A stretch of DNA of 64,000 nucleotides from Ramazzottius varieornatus (taxonomy: Eukaryota > Tardigrada > Eutardigrada > Parachela > Ramazzottiidae), in assembly GCA_001949185.1 (NCBI GenBank), contig BDGG01000005.1, positions 2,159,249 through 2,223,248 of the forward strand, in the 5' to 3' direction. The notes under the pieces were generated by a model, which saw only the letters and a program-made list of their open reading frames with translations, had not been told where the DNA came from and made no database searches. The position numbers were made by a program, and so were the translations under genes. Below are positions 12,656 to 23,200 of this stretch, piece by piece. How positions within the stretch are numbered: the first letter of the stretch is position 1; every line of letters begins with the position of its first letter.

Positions 12656-13558
12656 ACAGCCATCACGGGCTTCACGGACCAAATCCGAGTCTTTTCCTTC
12701 CCGAGCTTCATCTCCACTGAGCAGCCACAGCCACGCCGAAATGCACTGTCGCTTCATCCTGAATCAGGTTCTTCATTCAGAACAATTCGCTTTTTACCAG
12801 CGATAGCAGACAAATCATGTACTAAGCGATCGCACCATTAAGGCATTCATACCTGGTGGAGCTGCATGCGGAAAGACTTGGTTCGGCGCTTCTGAAGCAG
12901 CACAAACGTATCGGACGAACCTACAGTATTGCTCGATTCCGTGGACGAAAGGTACTGTCGTTGCGAAAGTATTTTTCGCATCCAGAGAGAAGGAGAAGAG
13001 CTTCTTCGGAATGTGGATCGAGCATTTTGCCTCGGTAGACGAAGATGATTACGTGACTTAAGCTAGGAAGCCGCGCCTCCCTCCGTGCGGAGTTATCTCT
13101 TGTCTAAAGATAAGATAAGACATGCAACTTATCGATGAAATCAATCCGTTTTTGTTGGCGATAAGTTTATACATGGAAAACTCTGGAAATAATCCACAAA
13201 GCTATCTCGAAGTTTGCACTACGAATGCTCTCACAGCAAAAGCTTAACAAAACTAAAATTTGTGCAAAAATACTGCAAAAGCTTACTCACATATCACTCC
13301 ATTTTACCAAAAGCTACAATTACTTACAGTACCAACACCAACAAAATAATGGCTTCGCAAGCCGAAAATTCAACGACCATCTCGTAAAAATGCTGGCGAA
13401 GTGATGGAAGTCCTTACTAAAAGCCCAATTTGAAAGAGCTTGCTCGATGCGAATCACTGCAACGAAACCCACACTAGTTACTTATAAACCCAGAACAGCG
13501 AAACTCGAACAGGATCTTACCATGGCGAAGAAAGGCTGCCTGAAAGATTTCTTTCGAC
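12656..13558. other. Non-coding stretch upstream-distal to TXNDC17
   Basis: No supported gene. A plus-strand frame at 12856-13038 is basic and ends without splice context; I would not call it. 13200-13400 is AT-rich and probably 3' flank or intergenic. Confidence 0.35.
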
Positions 13559-13951
13559 TTAACAATCTTGAAGAAACTCCGAAACTCGGTCGGGCGAAGC
13601 GCAGTCCAGTTCCTCCAGACGGTCGACCTCCCTGCCTTCGACAAACTTGATCAGCGTCGGGATACACTTTAGCTTCAGTTCTCTGCGCCATTCGTTCTCG
13701 GGATTTTTCCATTCGTCGCGGTTGCCAACTGCTGTACGAATCATCTGTGTGCCATCCGGAGCGTGCTTTAACGCTTCTTTAATGATAGGCTCAGCGATAA
13801 CGCAGTCAGGGCACCAGCTTCTTCCCGTGGTTGGATCTTCGTTGCCGTAGAAGTAGCCAAAGAACTTGGGAATCCTGGAATGACATTCTTGTCCCCAAGC
13901 TCTGAACTCGAAAACGGAAGACGCTTTGTGGAGATGTGTAGGGGAAGCCAT
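13559..13951 (-). CDS. TXNDC17: Thioredoxin domain-containing protein 17 (TRP14)
   Basis: A 130-residue single-exon product. It is a small cytosolic thioredoxin-fold oxidoreductase of the TRP14/TXNDC17 family, reduced by thioredoxin reductase and able to reduce cystine and nitrosylated or persulfidated cysteines. The diagnostic WCPDC active-site motif is present, preceded by a glycine/tyrosine strand (FFGYFYGNEDP) and followed by AEPIIKEALKHAP, which aligns residue for residue with the vertebrate protein. The cis-proline strand (IPTLIKF) and an acidic C-terminal helix follow. The start at 13951 gives the usual family length (vertebrates about 123); an in-frame upstream ATG at 14047 would add 32 low-complexity residues and is less likely. 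The gene lies 0.6 kb downstream of MRPL13 on the same strand. Confidence 0.93.
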   Translation of the reverse strand: MASPTHLHKASSVFEFRAWGQECHSRIPKFFGYFYGNEDPTTGRSWCPDCVIAEPIIKEALKHAPDGTQMIRTAVGNRDEWKNPENEWRRELKLKCIPTLIKFVEGREVDRLEELDCASPDRVSEFLQDC

Positions 13952-14529
13952 GGCGCTGTGGTGGCTGTGAACTTGGTGCGACGGGCTTTCTGAGGTTCCG
14001 TCGAGAGTCATTCTGTTGCCTTCTGTGATGTTCCTTCGACCTGTCAAGAGAGCGCAGCAAACAATATGATAAGATTCCGAGAGCGTAAAGCTCGAAGTTC
14101 ATAAAGACGCGATGGAAAAGTCCCGAATGGGAATGTGGATTGGTTGCTGCGTTAGAAGAACCGTAATCAACAATCAACTCTACTGGCTAACGCCAATAGT
14201 CCATAGACTGTCATTTAGTAGGTCACGTGTTCCGTAACTTCCGTGAAAACATAAACAAACAATTATGGCTATATGATATTACAACATTTTACATGACATG
14301 ACCAACGTTTGCATAGATGAACCTCTTTTATGGATTCCTGATCAGGAGTATCCTAACTTGAGTGCTCCTTACACTTCGAATCGAAAGAGATAGTTTACCC
14401 GCACAAAATCTCGCTCCAGTCAAACATCCTTCTAACACGTGGACAAGTCAAAACAATAAGGTCGACACCAAAATGCGCAATCCACACTCGTCGTTATAAC
14501 GCAGCAACCCGGATCGGCTACATGCAGAA

Positions 14530-15499
14530 CTAAGGTTTGTAACCGGTGTTGGGACGAAGAACAAATCCTTTCGGGAACTGGAAGACGCGTGGGAAGTTCT
14601 CCCGCTCTTCCTCCGAATAATCGGCCAGCTTCTTCGGTACCTCCGTTATCCGTCGGATTTGGCCAGTCACATTCCTCATGATTTCTTCTGGAACCTCCTA
14701 AAAACAGCCCGAAGTCGTTGTAATTCGTCCTCACCTCAAAGACAATCACGTTGACCAGATAAAAGCTGGTTTGCGGTACCTCTTCGGGGAAAATGTGACA
14801 TCTGCTCATATATAGAGCGCGAAGCTGTGTGCACTTGAACTTTTTCTTGATCTGTCGCCTCAAGAACTCGGTTGGATCGTCTTGATGGAGTTTCCAGGCT
14901 GGCGTCCATGAAACTCCTTTAGTGTACCTATTTCGAAATGCTTGGAGAAATAGTTAACTCGTTAGGCTTCTTTCGACTTAAGGCTCTATACGCACATTGA
15001 GCGTGATTATAGTACTAACCCGGTATTATGGTAGAATTCTATACGCTCCCACAAATCTCCCTCCAGGGCGATATGTTTCGAGTTGACTATAACCACATGA
15101 TCTCCGCAGTCGGCTATTTAAGGATAAAGGGTTGATTAGCGAGATTTTGCACTCTATAGTCTCAGCGATAGAGCGAACTTGATCAACCCAGTGAGCATAC
15201 TCTGCGGTGAAAAGAGTGGCTTGGTTTTCCCATTCAGATACGGCCGAATGTGGTAAGCAGTTTGGAATGGATCCTGGTTTTTTGCGTCAAAGAGCCACCA
15301 CTGTCTTGCGAAAGTTGCCCATTGCTGTTCTCAGACGAAAACAGAAGTTAGTGACACGTTGCCACATCACAGATGTCGGATGAGGAGGATACATAACCAG
15401 AACCACGAGATGTTACGCGTTTCTCACCTGTACTCGGTTGAATACGTTCTCCGGTCCCTTCCGTAAGTATATGTTGGTCGCGTTTATGTTGAACGACAT
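14530..15499 (-). CDS. MRPL13: Mitochondrial ribosomal protein uL13m (five exons)
   Basis: Encodes the mitochondrial large-subunit protein uL13m, about 201 residues (human 178). Exons in reading order: 15428-15499, 15201-15324, 15020-15113, 14780-14927, 14530-14697; all phases agree. Family signatures are QQWATFARQWW at the start of exon 2, DCGDHVVIVN in exon 3, and FPEE followed by VPEEIMRNV across the last intron; the C-terminus ends in a FPKGF/NTGYKP tail. One alternative exists at the last intron: using the next AG removes a single Glu. The start codon at 15499 gives a short N-terminal leader (MSFNINATN...) joined exactly at CAG|gtgaga to the conserved QWATFAR. The protein acts in mitochondrial translation and should be imported. 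Nothing looks broken. Confidence 0.93.
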
Positions 15500-16211
15500 G
15501 TTGTTTTGTCAGAGCTTCGGCAACCCCCCAAGTCCCCACTTGCTGTCCTGACGTCCAGGAAGCTGAGGAAAGATGACTTGATAATAAGATGATCGAAAGA
15601 AGTCAAAAAGATGACTTCCGGCACCCTGCTTCCGGTCGGCCCTGACTTGCTAACGATCAAATGAGAACCAGCAATCAAAACGTCGAAGTTCACTGTCGAA
15701 ACTGCGATAACTTGATGTTGTAAACTCCGCCTGCTGTAAACGTAATAATAGCGGTTTGTAAGCATAGCAGGACAAGACTCCCGGAACGAAACATGGGCCC
15801 GCTTACGAAATTTGCATGTGGAGGGGGAAATTTCGCAGGCCGATGCAACTCGCCCTCCCGGTCGTCTCGTCTTGGTATGTCTTCAACAGCCTACTGTGAT
15901 GGCAGCATACGTTCAATGGTCGCACTGTCGTTTCGCGCCGTATCGACAAAAATCTTCCAGATTTAAACTTTCGTTCGTTTCCGTTGCGATCTTACCAGTT
16001 TTTCCCTTTCCCGTTGTCGATACGATCTTCAGCTCCTGTACCGTCGGTGCATTGTTTTAAGCTGAGTTGCATAACAACATCTGCGTGCGTGAGGAAGAGG
16101 AGGTAAGCTTTCTCAACGCCGTTGCGTATCGTGAACTGGTCTTTCTCGACTTTGATGTCTTGCCAGATCTCCTTTCCTGCTAGAAAAGATTGCTGTACCC
16201 TGACTTGCAAG
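15500..16211. promoter_or_regulatory. Divergent intergenic region MRPL13 / RAD54L
   Basis: About 0.7 kb separates the MRPL13 start (minus) from the RAD54L start (plus). It must hold both promoters and 5' UTRs. I see no clear TATA box or other nameable site. Confidence 0.4.
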
Positions 16212-19200
16212 ATGCCTCTGTTGACTCGCGGCAATGCTCCCAGTGCAATCAAGCGAAAGTTAGAGACAGGAGAGATATCAGAAAATTCTACCAGTAGGAA
16301 GTCCAGTTTAGGTTCGCCTGGAGTCACCCACAACGTCTTCAAGAAGCACAAATTCTCCGCTGCCTATCGTCTGAACGTCGCAACAGCTGAGAAGACTGCT
16401 AAAGACGATGAGAAGTCCGCCACAGCCCGAGCTGCAACCATATCATCGCACGAAGACTTCATTCGTAAGTTATTGTCCAAGCCGTTCAAATGTCCTCTCC
16501 CAGGCTACGACTCCAGCGGAAGAGCTCTGGGTATTCGACGGGATGGTGTAAGAAGACCTCTATGGGATCCTTATGGAGATGGAGCTTTGGTGCTGTATAC
16601 TCCACCGGAACTTTCACCAGCTGAACAACTGAAGGTACCATTTTTCATTCGGAACAAAATCGACAAGATCGTCTCCCATAAGTGGCGCACACTTTCAGTG
16701 TCATTGGCCGTGAGAGTGCGCCAGTTGGAATGATAACCTTGACTAGATCAGATTTTCCAGGTTGCGCACGCTTTCAGTAAGAAGCACTGGAAATGTGCGC
16801 TACTTGAGATAATTTTGTTGTTGAGTTAATGAGAGTTGGGTTAAGTCGATGAGTTTGCTTGCCAATTTTCCATTTCAGTAATATTTTGTTTCAGTTCCTC
16901 GTACGTATGTGCGAGATTGTCCTCGTTGTAGATTAAGCCAGATAAGCAGCTCGTTCATGTCGTGGTGGATCCGATGTTGGGTAACGTGCTGAGACCTCAT
17001 CAGCGTGAAGGTGTGAAGTTCATGTTCGACTGCATGACGGGAGTGAAGATTCCCGACAGTTTTGGATGCATCATGGCCGATGATATGGGGTTGGGTAAAA
17101 CTTTGCAGACGATTGCACTGATCTGGACGTTGCTGAAGCAAGGTCCGGAGATGAAAGGTATCATCGAGAAAGCCATGATCGTTGCACCAAGCAGCTTAGT
17201 CCGAGTAAGCCCGTAGTTCCCTTTTCGATTTTCGCTACGCTTAATGGATATGGAGGTCTGAACTTTGTATTCTTTTTCGTTGCAGAACTGGGCAAATGAA
17301 ATCAAGAAGTGGCTCGGATCTCGAGTCAATCCCCTCGTCATCGATTCTGGCAAGAAAGATGAAATCGACAAAAATTTGGGTAAGAAAATCTTCTTAGGGG
17401 AGTATCAGATTGCCAACTGGTCTTCGCTAAATTTCTTTTGTGGGCTCGAACTAGATCTCTGCAAACAAACTGAACAAGGCTGTTTTCCTAAATGGCGCAC
17501 GTTCTCAGTGGTGTTGGCTGAAGGCTTGCTGCACTTTGTTGTCGCGTGCGTTTGTCTAGCTTCGAGATGAGGCTTTCATGGGTCGTTCGACCGAATTTCT
17601 CTAGGGGCTTCATTCGCCGATCTTCCTGTATGAAGTCTTGTCTACGATTACTTACTCTGCGTTTTCCTTTGCAGAACAATACGCGCGTCAGCAGGGAAGA
17701 AGGACTCCGACACCCATCCTGATCATCTCCTACGAGACATTCCGCGGTCACGCCGCTCAAGTCTACAAGAGTAAAGTCGGCTTGGTGGTCTGTGACGAAG
17801 GCCATCGATTAAAGAACTCTGAGAACCAGACGTACCAAGCTTTGGACGCCCTAGACTGTCCCCGTCGTGTCATCATTTCCGGTACGCCCATCCAGAACGA
17901 CCTGACAGAGTACTTCAGTATGGTCCACTTCGTTAACCGCGGACTACTCGGTACGCAACAAGAGTTTCAAAAGAAGTACATGAATGTCATTACTAAAGGC
18001 CGAGACGCTGACGCCTCAGAGGATGCTGTCAAGAAAGGGGCGGAAGTGATGGGAGAATTGACTGCCATAGTTAACCGTTGTATCATTCGACGCACTTCGG
18101 CTATCTTGTCGAAGTACCTTCCAGTGAAGGTCGAACTGGTCGTTTGCTGTGCCTTGACACCATTACAGGTAATGTTCGTTCAATTGTTCATTTCAGCATT
18201 TAGGAGAAACGAGCGCAGCGAGATCGGTAGCGTGTTTTTCGTGTCCTGCGTATACCTGCATACTCCGTTATCACGTTAGATATCATGGCTTAATGCATGC
18301 ACTTGCGTGGCACAGGGGCGCGTCTTTCGTTACTTGATGGAGACGCACGACTCGTCGCGCACCTGCATACATTTGCGGCGCACGAATGCTTCTCCTGCTG
18401 AATTAAGGTGTATGATACAGTACAGTGCAACTAGACGTGTGAATTGGGCACCTGCATACATCTGCACCGTGATGGCCGTATGGCTTGCCGTATGCAGGTG
18501 CAGGAAAGCAGCCCCGTTCATTTTACCGCTCTTCTAATTCTTTTTGTGATGACAGCTTGAGTTGTACGAGACTTTCCTGCAATCGAAGAGTGTCAAAGCC
18601 ATCGCAAAAGCTGCCGATGAAGATAAACCAACCAAGGGAATGGCTTCATCTTTGGCTGCCATCACTTCGCTCAAGAAACTCTGCAACCATCCCGACCTGA
18701 TATGGGAATTGTGTCGCGAGAAGAAAGAAGGATGGGAAAAAGGTCTCGACTGCTTCCCACCAGGCTACAACCCCGCCAAGAGCGTCCAGCCTGAACTGTC
18801 CGGAAAAATGGCCGTACTGGACGGTATTCTAGCCTTGCTGAAGTCTACGACCAAGGACAAAGTCGTCTTGGTATCGAACTACACGGAAACGATGGATGTA
18901 TTCGAGAAGCTCTGTCGCCAACGAAGGTACTTTCTTTTATAGTCCTTTTAAAAGTCACATGTAGACTAACGATAATGTTATTCTATAGATATAATTACGT
19001 TCGGCTGGATGGTTCGATGACCATCAAGAAACGCGGAAAAGTCGTGGAGAAGTTCAACAGTCCGGACAGTGACGACTTCGTCTTCATGCTGAGTAGTAAA
19101 GCTGGAGGTTGTGGACTGAACTTGATTGGCGCGAATCGCCTGGTCATGTTCGATCCCGACTGGAACCCGGCTAACGACGACCAGGCCATGGCTCGTGTCT

Positions 19201-19840
19201 GGCGTGATGGACAGCAGAAACAGTGCTACATCTATCGACTCCTCAGTACAGGTACGAATTCTTCCCGTTTCCCTCACGAACAAGCATACGCTGTGCTGTA
19301 CAGTTTAGTCTGGTATGCTGATATGCAGGTGCATACGATCTGAGCACCTCATGCTCCTGCATGCTCGTCCACTTGACAAATTTATGAATGTGTATGCATG
19401 TTTTGAATATTTGCTGCTCTGCCGTTTCTTTTGTGCACGGCTGAAAGATGGATCTTCTGTAGTTTCACTGGATTTGTTTTCCAGGTACGATTGAGGAGAA
19501 GATTCTTCAACGTCAACTGCACAAGAAAGCCCTGAAAGATTGTGTAGTGGACGATATCGACGCTGAGCGACACTACAGCGCAGCGGACCTTCGTGACTTG
19601 TTCAAGCTGAACAAGAACACCAACAGTGACACTCACAGTCAGCTGAAGTGTACGAGGTGCTTCAAAGACGTCCAGATTAAGTCTCCGAACGAAGACAGTA
19701 ACTGCGCCAGCGACTTCTCGCAGTGGCATCATCACAATGACAGCAAGAAGATTCCAGACAACGTCCTGAAGCAAGTGTGGCAGATCGGCTGCACTTTCGC
19801 GTTCCACCAAAGAAGCCACGAAGCAAAAAGTGTTTCCTGA
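16212..19840 (+). CDS. RAD54L: RAD54-like SWI2/SNF2 DNA translocase (seven exons)
   Basis: A complete gene for the homologous-recombination motor RAD54, which binds RAD51 filaments and drives strand invasion and branch migration. Exons: 16212-16634, 16932-17204, 17286-17379, 17675-18168, 18556-18926, 18989-19251, 19485-19840; phases all agree and give 757 residues (human 747). Motifs in order: an N-terminal [11 protein letters not shown] segment typical of the RAD54 N-domain, [11 protein letters not shown], Walker A DDMGLGKT, motif II as DEGH, motif [44 protein letters not shown] and the motif VI region [14 protein letters not shown]. The C-terminus keeps the CxxC-type zinc-ribbon-like segment (LKCTRC) and the HQRSHE tail. 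The first ATG giving this frame is 16212. Introns 1 and 3 contain fold-back repeat copies and introns 4 and 6 contain a different CACCTGCATAC repeat. All catalytic motifs are intact. Confidence 0.97.
16660..16830. repeat. Fold-back repeat family inside RAD54L intron 1
   Basis: Starts with atcgacaagatcgtctccca, then aagtggcgcacactttcagtg and gagtgcgccagttgg, followed by a second, weaker unit (gcgcacgctttcag ... atgtgcgctacttgag). Confidence 0.75.
17445..17545. repeat. Fold-back repeat family inside RAD54L intron 3
   Basis: gcaaacaaactgaacaaggctg is followed by cctaaatggcgcacgttctcagtggtgttggctg; the right arm is degraded. Confidence 0.65.
18249..19365. repeat. CACCTGCATAC / GTATGCAGGTG inverted motifs in RAD54L introns
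   Basis: Intron 4 carries tatacctgcatac (18249), cacctgcatac (18360 and 18450) and its reverse complement gtatgcaggtg (near 18488). Intron 6 carries atgcaggtgcatac (near 19322) and ctcctgcatgctc. They can pair with each other and do not match the main fold-back family. The exons between them are unaffected. Confidence 0.55.
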
Positions 19841-20238
19841 GTTCATCATGGTTTTCCTTGCTCCTCTCCTGTACGCTCAATTTTATATTCCTGTTTTGTC
19901 AGTATTTTTCTCAGATGGCCTCGATCGTTTTTGTCGATCTCTTCGGTGACATAAAATACACAATTTTGGTTCTTTTCTTATCTCAAGTATAGAGTATCCC
20001 TTCCATTTTTCTGCTTTGCAGTCTTTAGCTAGAATTAGTCTGACTTGCTTTTCTCTGTTGATAAAGTCGGTTTTTATCATAACAGTGTATCAGAAATGAA
20101 TTTTATATCAACGCCAAAATCTCTTTACCGTTCAGCACAGGAATAATTTTTAGAATGGTGTTCGCGAAAGATCAGGTTTATCTTCAACTTTTAGATCAAC
20201 CATTGTAAACGAAACAAGAGCAAAACTATACAAAAGCG

Positions 20239-23200
20239 TCAGAATGGCACTGGCGCAGCAGCAACAGGCGGCGGGTTTTCTTTTTCCTTTGGTTTATCGA
20301 TAATCCCCAACGCTTCCAAGCACCACTTCGCCACTTCCGCTTTGGCTAGCTTCTTACTCGTCCCACTGACCGTCGGTTTATACGTCACATTGTTAATGGT
20401 CACTTTGAACCCGAACGTCTTCCTGTGACTGGCGCTCTGTGTATGTTCCACAATCTCTTCGAACCTCGGCGTGCCCCATCCCTTCTTCGTACAAGCTTCA
20501 TTCAGCGCCGAACACGGGTGAACTTGCGCACATCCACCATATGCCACAGTCTTGACACCCGGATGAAAGATGACTTGTGCGCCACGCTTCTCTTCTTCCG
20601 CCACCAGCCCGCGTTTGTTCATCTTCACTTCCATCTTCAACGGTTCAAGTTGCCCAGTTTGTCTTAAACCAATCGCCCGACCATGTACCCAACCCATCTT
20701 TTGTAACAAGTACTGTCCCTTGCCCCCAACAGGCGCGAGGTTCATCAGTTGGTCCCTTCTGGCCCACGCTTGTTTCTCACCAGGACCGTGTAACGGTACC
20801 TTTGCTACTACCACCTCCCCCGTGAAACCACCGTCACCCCTATACTGAAATTGATTGGCCCATTCGAGCATAGCTTGTTGTGTATCCTGCATCTGCGTGA
20901 GTATTTCTGGGTTGTGCGGGTCACTAGCTAGTTGTCGCTGGAACTTCAACAAGCGGAGTTTGTCAGAGAAGCTGACTGGTATACGGTAGTCAGGAGCGGG
21001 TAACGCCGTCCTCAACTGTTTTTCTAGCGTCAACGGTTCATTCTCCGGACCTTCTTCCACGTCTTTGTCTTTGCTTCGACTGCCATCTTTGTCGCGAGCG
21101 TTCAGTTCGCGCGGACGCATCTCGGCGACGGCGTCTTCTTCTACTCTCTGCCATGTTAGGTGGCGATGAGCCGAGCCAGTGGACACTGGAAAGAGCTGAC
21201 GTAGTGTGCCGGTTTGGGCGTTACCGGTGCGGAGGGAGAGGTTTCGACAGCCGCGAATGTCGATGGGAATCTCGAAAGCCAAGGGACGGTCTTTGACGAG
21301 GAATGGATGGTTGACGATGGGGAGCTCAGACGCGACGCTGGACCGATCGTCGTCATCGTCACCACCGTCACCTTTCTTCGCGCGCTCTTTCTGTGCCATA
21401 CGCTTGCAGAAGGCCGTCAGATCGTCCAAGGACCTTCCGCCTACACAAAGAAAAACAATGGTGAGGCTAAAGCAGCAAAAACGGAACACTTCCGGTTGGC
21501 GGCACGGCCTTGTCCGTACGTACGAACTGATACAGGGGCGTGCCGTGAAACGGAACTGGTGCTTTTAAACCACGTACCTGATCGATACATCGCCCGTTCT
21601 TCGGCCGTCATCGTGTACATCGGCGGTATCTTCCCTTGTCTTCTCATTTCAATCGAGTTCTTATAAGCAATCTCCCTCAGCGCTTTCTTGTCGATCATAC
21701 TGCTAGCAATCGTATCGTACGAGGAAGCCCGATGTGCGCGCTTTCTCGTCTCCGGCGACAAAGCTCTCCTCCTCGAAGCGATTGAAATCGACGGTGAGAT
21801 CGACCGTCTTCCGCGAGCATTCGAAGCCCGGTCCAGCGACCTTCTTCGCATAGTTCCCACAGGTGACAGCGACCGTTGCCGAATGCGTCTTGGTGTCGGT
21901 ATCCTGACTGGCGAATCTTTGTCTTTGGTTCGACTGGAGGACCGGGAGGAGCGCTTCTTGCTGTCGGCTCGTTCACTCCTGGCGCGTTCTTTTTCTCGTT
22001 CCTTCTGCTTCTTCTTCTCGTAATACTTCAGGTTGATTTCAATCTTCTCGGATTTTTTGTGGATGAGGGGTTTCTTACCGAAGATGGCCATGTTAGAGAT
22101 GGAGCCAGCTTCGTCTTCGTCCGAATCTGAGGCTTCAAGACCGATTTCCGTGACGATTTGACCGTCTTCTCGAGTGAGGTGTTTCTCGATGAGGTCGAGG
22201 ATATCTTCCACCATGTTTTCCGGCTTGGCTTCGGGTTCCTCTTTAGCATCTTTGGACTTTTTGGCTACAATAAGAAACCTTCCTGTACTCAATGTTTATT
22301 CGAATCAAACAAACAAACTCAACAGGTCGTCTTTTCCAAGCGGCGCACGTTTCCAGTTAAAACTCTGAGAGCGTGCGCCACTTGGATGAACAAAACGAAA
22401 TCTGCTTTCCAAGTGGCGCATGCTTTCGGTCAGCAACACTGAAAACGTGCGTCACTTGGGGAAACAACCTTGTTGAGTTTAGTTGGTATCTGGCAACCTT
22501 GCACACTATCTAAAATGACAGCCCAAACAGTTTCAACTGTTTCGACGTACCTTTGGGTATCTCTGGGATTTTGAAGACTTCGTCGTTCATGATAGAAGAG
22601 GAAGCCGGAGAACTCCCTCGGCTGTTCTTCATCTTCTCCTGCACCACCTTGTTCCATTCAGGAGAATTTCGTTCGCGATCAGAACTGTGTGTACTCCGAG
22701 TGGGTGAAACACTTCTGTTGGACGATCCCAGCCTTCTTCGCTCGGGCGGAACTGCTTGTTCCCACTCGGCATTTGTTCTTTGCCTGCGGTTAGGAGAAAG
22801 TTCTCGATCACAGTCAGCACTTGATCGCCATCTCGGCAAGTTCTCGAGCTCAAAGTCTGGGGACATTCTTTCAGGAGAACAGCTACGGCCAGAACTCGGT
22901 CTCCTGCCTGTAGACAAGTACCAGTTAGCATCACAATGTCTTAGGTTTGTTCGACTGACGGCACGGCCATGACCAACAAGGTCAACAATTCAAGGCCGAA
23001 CCCCTAAGTAAAACGAAACCAGCGAATGTTTTTTAGTACCTGCATATCCTTCGGTGGATCTAGACGATGGCCATGCTCGGTCAGGTGAATGACAACGGTC
23101 AAAGCTAGACCGGCTGTCGAAGTCTGGAGAGTTCCGGCGAACTGGTTGTGAGCAGAGGCTGGCTGGTGGAGAGACTTGACGGTAGTCTCTTCTTCGCATG

